A stretch of 7,652 nucleotides of DNA from Paracoccaceae bacterium (lineage in GTDB: Bacteria; Pseudomonadota; Alphaproteobacteria; Rhodobacterales; Rhodobacteraceae): NCBI GenBank assembly GCA_007123625.1, contig SKKS01000488.1:1-7652 (forward strand), given 5' to 3'. The notes under the pieces are model-generated. The model was given only the letters and a program-made list of their open reading frames with translations. It searched no databases and was not told the DNA's origin. Made by a program: the position numbers and the translations under genes. Below, one piece after another: positions 5,727-7,652 of the stretch (its first letter is position 1; each line of letters starts with the position of its first letter).

Positions 5727-6775
5727 AGGGCGTTGTCGTTGTTCTGGGGCATCTGCGTGGGCAGGAAGTGGCCGCGCGGATGATTGACGGGCGGCTGGAG
5801 GACCTGCTGGTTGCACTGCCGGAGGGTGCGCTTGCCCCCGGTGCGATCCTGCGCGCGCGGGTTGGGCGGCAGATCAAGGGCATGGGGGGGGTATTCCTGG
5901 ACCTGCCCGGCGGGCAGAGCGGTTTTCTGCGCCAGAGCAAGGGCCTGCGCCCGGGCCAGATGCTGCTGGTACAGGTCACAGGCGTTGCCGAACCGGGCAA
6001 AGCGGTGCCGGTCACCCCGCGCCTGACCATCAAGGGCCGGTACGGGATCGTCACGCCGGGGGCGCCGGGCATCAATGTCTCGCGGCAGGTGCGCGATACG
6101 TCCGAGGCAGCGCGGCTCGAGGCGCTGGGCGCCGAGGTCATGGCGGGTGCCGACCCTGCGCTGGGCCTGATCCTGCGCTCGGGTGCCGAAGGGGTGGACG
6201 GCGCTGGGGTGTCCGAAGACCTGAAGCCTCTGCGCACCCTGGCCGAGGCGATCGCCGCCGACATGGACGGCCCACCCGAGTTGCTGCTTGATGCTTCCGG
6301 CCCGCACGAAAGCGCCTGGCGCGACTGGACAACCCCCGCCCCGGATGAGGTGGCCGAGGGCCCTGACGCCCTTGCGGCTCATGCTGTGCCCGAGGCGATC
6401 GACGCCCTTCTGGCGGCCAGCGTTGCGTTGCCGGGTGGGGCGTCGATGGTGATCGAACCGACCCATGCGTTCGTGGCTGTGGATGTGAACACCGCCGAAG
6501 GCGCGCCTGCCGCCGGGCTCAAGGCCAGCGTCGCCGCCGCCCGCGAATTGCCCCGGCAGTTGCGGCTGCGCGGTCTGGGTGGACAGGTGATCGTCGATTT
6601 CGCACCCGTGGCGCACAAGGACCGCGCGACGCTGGACCAGGTGTTACGCGGCGCGTTCCGGCGCGACGGCCCTGCGGTTTCCCTGGCGGGATGGACGCCG
6701 CTGGGCAACTTCGAACTGCAGCGTCGGCGCGATTCGATCCCCCTGCGCGCGGCGCTGAAAGGGGCAGAAGCATGA
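5723..6775 (+). CDS. Short RNase E/G family protein lacking the zinc-link
   Basis: A 350-residue relative of RNase E/G, endoribonucleases that cut single-stranded AU-rich RNA in rRNA maturation and mRNA decay. An S1-like RNA-binding region spans about 38-95 (GAILRARVGRQIKGMGGVFL onwards). The family segment RLTIKGRYGIVTPGAPGINVSRQV follows at about 107-130. The catalytic core carries D254 in VAVDVNTAEG and D292 in ELPRQLRLRGLGGQVIVDF, matching the two metal-binding Asp of RNase E (D303 and D346 in E. coli). It ends about 58 residues after D292, at LGNFELQRRRDS, just where the CPxC zinc-link would come, and it has no Cys there. The small domain and the RNase E scaffold are also absent. It is therefore much shorter than RNase G (about 490). 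The ATG overlaps maf (ATGA), with GAGG at 5718-5721. Family is sure; activity and oligomeric state are uncertain. Confidence 0.9.
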   Translation: MKGVVVVLGHLRGQEVAARMIDGRLEDLLVALPEGALAPGAILRARVGRQIKGMGGVFLDLPGGQSGFLRQSKGLRPGQMLLVQVTGVAEPGKAVPVTPRLTIKGRYGIVTPGAPGINVSRQVRDTSEAARLEALGAEVMAGADPALGLILRSGAEGVDGAGVSEDLKPLRTLAEAIAADMDGPPELLLDASGPHESAWRDWTTPAPDEVAEGPDALAAHAVPEAIDALLAASVALPGGASMVIEPTHAFVAVDVNTAEGAPAAGLKASVAAARELPRQLRLRGLGGQVIVDFAPVAHKDRATLDQVLRGAFRRDGPAVSLAGWTPLGNFELQRRRDSIPLRAALKGAEA

Positions 6776-6960
6776 GTTGCCGGGTTTGTGGCAAACCGGC
6801 TGTGGATCGACTCGTGCCCTTCTGCTCGCGCCGGTGCGCCGATGTCGATCTGGCGCGCTGGCTGCGCGGCGATTACGCGATCCCCGGACCGGCTATCGAG
6901 CCGCTGGAGAACGCGATCGAGGATGAAACGGACCCGTCCGGAACGCCCCGGCTGCATTGA
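6772..6960 (+). CDS. yacG: DNA gyrase inhibitor YacG (zinc-binding)
   Basis: A 62-residue zinc-finger protein. YacG of E. coli binds GyrB and inhibits the DNA-binding and catalytic activity of gyrase. The four zinc ligands are C3 and C6 (CRVC) and C18 and C22 (FCSRRC), followed by the family sequence ADVDLARWLRGDYAIPG and an acidic, probably disordered tail. The 11-residue spacing between the Cys pairs is shorter than in E. coli (15), but I recall this as usual in alphaproteobacteria. The start at 6772 overlaps the stop of the RNase E/G-like gene (ATGA). An earlier in-frame start at 6691 would lie inside that gene and add 27 residues with no family similarity. It is the last protein gene of the plus-strand cluster. 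Confidence 0.95.
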   Translation: MSCRVCGKPAVDRLVPFCSRRCADVDLARWLRGDYAIPGPAIEPLENAIEDETDPSGTPRLH

Positions 6961-6991
6961 TGCGGGGCGATCTGCGCGGCCTTGTTTTTTT
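6944..6991 (+). terminator. Inverted repeat at the yacG stop with a detached T-tract (possible weak terminator)
   Basis: A perfect 7-bp inverted repeat, CGCCCCG (6944-6950) and CGGGGCG (6963-6969), encloses a 12-nt loop containing the yacG stop codon. A run of seven T (6985-6991) follows, but 15 nt after the stem, which is too far for a standard intrinsic terminator. It could be an mRNA 3' end-stabilising hairpin, a Rho-assisted stop, or chance. The stem is seen directly; termination is inference. Confidence 0.3.
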
Positions 6992-7005
6992 CAGTGCGCG
7001 CCCTC

Positions 7006-7032
7006 TGGACAGTGGCTGTCCGCTCGCATAAG
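7006..7032 (+). promoter_or_regulatory. Candidate promoter of tRNA-Phe
   Basis: TGGACA (7006-7011) matches 5 of 6 bases of the sigma-70 -35 consensus, and CATAAG (7027-7032) matches 4 of 6 of the -10 box. The 15-nt spacer is short. Initiation would fall near 7038-7041, leaving a leader of about 25 nt before the tRNA. A perfect inverted repeat, GGACAG/CTGTCC (7007-7012 and 7016-7021), overlaps the -35 box and the spacer. Transcription may also continue from yacG. Confidence 0.4.
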
Positions 7033-7064
7033 ACACGCGCACCCAACGCAAATCGCGTTCCCGT

Positions 7065-7139
7065 GCCCGGGTAGCTCAGGGGTAGAGCAGTGGATTGAAA
7101 ATCCTCGTGTCGGTGGTTCGATTCCGCCCCCGGGCACCA
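7065..7139 (+). tRNA. tRNA-Phe (anticodon GAA)
   Basis: A 75-nt cloverleaf. The acceptor stem GCCCGGG (7065-7071) pairs perfectly with CCCGGGC (7129-7135), followed by discriminator A and an encoded CCA (7137-7139). The D stem is GCTC/GAGC (7074-7077 and 7085-7088) with the 7-nt loop AGGGGTA. The anticodon loop TTGAAAA (7095-7101) has GAA at 7097-7099. The variable loop is GTGTC, and the T arm is GGTGG-TTCGATT-CCGCC. The anticodon stem GTGGA/TCCTC has one T-T mismatch (7091 and 7105, tRNA positions 28 and 42). All standard conserved bases are present, so the gene should be functional. It delivers phenylalanine for UUC and UUU codons. Confidence 0.97.
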
Positions 7140-7173
7140 ACGCACCTCCAAGTGTGAATGATATCAATGGGTT

Positions 7174-7193
7174 GTGGGGCAAAATCGTCCCAC
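7174..7193 (+). promoter_or_regulatory. Alternative hairpin competing with the terminator
   Basis: GTGGGGC (7174-7180) can pair with GTCCCAC (7187-7193) through seven pairs, including one G-U, around the six-base loop AAAATC. This uses the same middle arm as the terminator stem, so the two structures exclude each other, as in attenuators. The first and third arms differ by one base. No plus-strand gene is visible downstream, so a regulatory role is speculative. Confidence 0.35.
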
Positions 7194-7227
7194 CGTTTTC
7201 GCGCTTGGGCAAAAGTGGGACTTTTTT
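7187..7227 (+). terminator. Rho-independent terminator after tRNA-Phe
   Basis: GTCCCAC (7187-7193) and GTGGGAC (7215-7221) form a perfect 7-bp stem followed at once by six T (7222-7227). Within the 21-nt loop, TTTT (7196-7199) can pair with AAAA (7211-7214), lengthening the hairpin. On the opposite strand the stem is followed, after two bases, by four T (the complement of AAAA at 7181-7184), so it may also stop the convergent gene at 7312-7652, though more weakly. An upstream copy of one arm allows a competing hairpin at 7174-7193. Confidence 0.8.
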
Positions 7228-7311
7228 GTTCGTGAGACGTTCGCGTCCTGGCGCGCGAAATCGCACCCTCGGCGGTATGCGGGGAGTCGTGGATTTCGAA
7301 TGATCGGAGGC

Positions 7312-7652
7312 TTAGAGGAAGTCGGCTGACCCAACCGCCCAGCCAAGGTCGAGCGCTTTGCCGGAAGGCAGGATATGCCGCAGCGGTGTTCCACGGTTAG
7401 CTTCGAGTCCCAGCAGCATGGTAAAGGCTACGAAATCCTCGAACCAGCGGTGCTCTTGGGAAAAGGACTGGACGATCATCGCGGCGCGGTCTGTCTTGAA
7501 ACGTGCTGCTTCGAGAACGGCGGCGGCGGTGCGGTGGAGCAACTGGTAGCGGACGTGGTCGATCGAGCCATCCGGCAAGCCGAGCAGGTCGCGGATGAAG
7601 GTGATCCGCTCTGTCTTGCCCGCGCTGGCGTCGACCATCCATTCCCCGACCG
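7312..7652 (-). CDS. DUF6946-like protein, C-terminal part (start beyond the window edge)
   Basis: The last 112 residues of a protein encoded on the minus strand, ending with TAA at 7312-7314. The frame stays open to the window end: codons for VGEW precede the Met at 7636-7638, so that Met is not the true start. Visible segments are VGEWMVDASAGKTERI, then LLGLPDGSIDHVRYQLLHRT, AAVLEAARFKTDRAAMIVQS, FSQEHRWFEDFVAF and the end LDLGWAVGSADFL. I recognise this pattern from uncharacterised bacterial proteins that I believe are annotated DUF6946, whose full length is about twice this. Its biological role is unknown to me; a nuclease-like fold has crossed my mind but nothing here proves it. It is convergent with tRNA-Phe and is not part of the plus-strand operon. 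Confidence 0.7.
   Translation of the reverse strand, partial: VGEWMVDASAGKTERITFIRDLLGLPDGSIDHVRYQLLHRTAAAVLEAARFKTDRAAMIVQSFSQEHRWFEDFVAFTMLLGLEANRGTPLRHILPSGKALDLGWAVGSADFL

Noticed and set aside
5549..6616. 355-codon minus-strand open frame opposite maf and the RNase E/G-like gene
   Set aside because: Its composition is that of an antisense shadow (rich in Arg, Pro, Gly, His), with no family motif and no ribosome site.
6691..6771. N-terminal extension of yacG starting at 6691
   Set aside because: It lies wholly inside the RNase E/G-like gene; the ATGA overlap at 6772 gives the standard YacG N-terminus just before the first CxxC.
7240..7259. Inverted repeat TTCGCG / CGCGAA in the gap before the minus-strand gene
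   Set aside because: Only 6 bp with an 8-nt loop, and no T-run follows on either strand; likely chance in GC-rich DNA.
6788..7303. 171-codon plus-strand frame running from yacG through tRNA-Phe
   Set aside because: It is out of frame with yacG, reads through the tRNA and the terminator, and has no family similarity.
7140..7652. Second copy of the tRNA-Phe 3' end as an attachment-site repeat
   Set aside because: I looked for a repeat of the T-arm/acceptor end in the remaining sequence and found none.
1..7652. CRISPR array, insertion sequence or transposase
   Set aside because: No regularly spaced repeats, transposase motifs or terminal inverted repeats were seen on either strand.

Overview
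The window is GC-rich DNA from a chromosome, most likely of an alphaproteobacterium of the Rhodobacteraceae (Roseobacter/Paracoccus/Rhodobacter group). This is inferred from the protein sequences, the UPF0262 family (an alphaproteobacterial family), and the order UPF0262 / low-molecular-weight phosphatase / infA / maf / RNase E/G-like / yacG / tRNA-Phe, which I recall as typical of that group. No database search was possible.

Layout. (1) 1-2017: the 3' two thirds of alaS (editing, coiled-coil and C-Ala parts), overlapped by a small DUF1330 gene. (2) 2046-2987: UPF0262 and a low-molecular-weight protein tyrosine phosphatase-like gene, abutting without a gap. (3) 2984-4859: three accessory genes joined by stop/start overlaps: an NTF2-like (ketosteroid isomerase-related) protein, a GNAT acetyltransferase and a carbon-nitrogen hydrolase of the nitrilase superfamily. 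The first also overlaps the phosphatase gene. (4) 4930-6960: infA, maf, a short RNase E/G-family gene and yacG, each overlapping the next. (5) 7065-7139: tRNA-Phe(GAA) with an encoded CCA, a candidate promoter upstream and a strong intrinsic terminator at 7187-7227. (6) 7312-7652: on the other strand, the C-terminal part of a DUF6946-like protein that runs off the window edge.

Ten protein genes plus the end of alaS lie on the plus strand. Eight of the ten junctions abut or overlap, which suggests one or two long, translationally coupled transcripts. The only sizeable break (70 nt) lies before infA, and a separate start for infA is possible there. The housekeeping part covers tRNA charging and proofreading (alaS), translation initiation (infA), nucleotide-pool cleaning (maf), RNA processing (RNase E/G-like), gyrase protection (yacG) and tRNA-Phe.

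The parts most worth a second look are the acyltransferase/amidase-type cassette between the phosphatase and infA, the RNase E/G-like protein that ends before the zinc-link, a set of competing hairpins just after tRNA-Phe, and the DUF6946-like gene beyond the tRNA. I see no mobile element, CRISPR array or complete unknown defence system.
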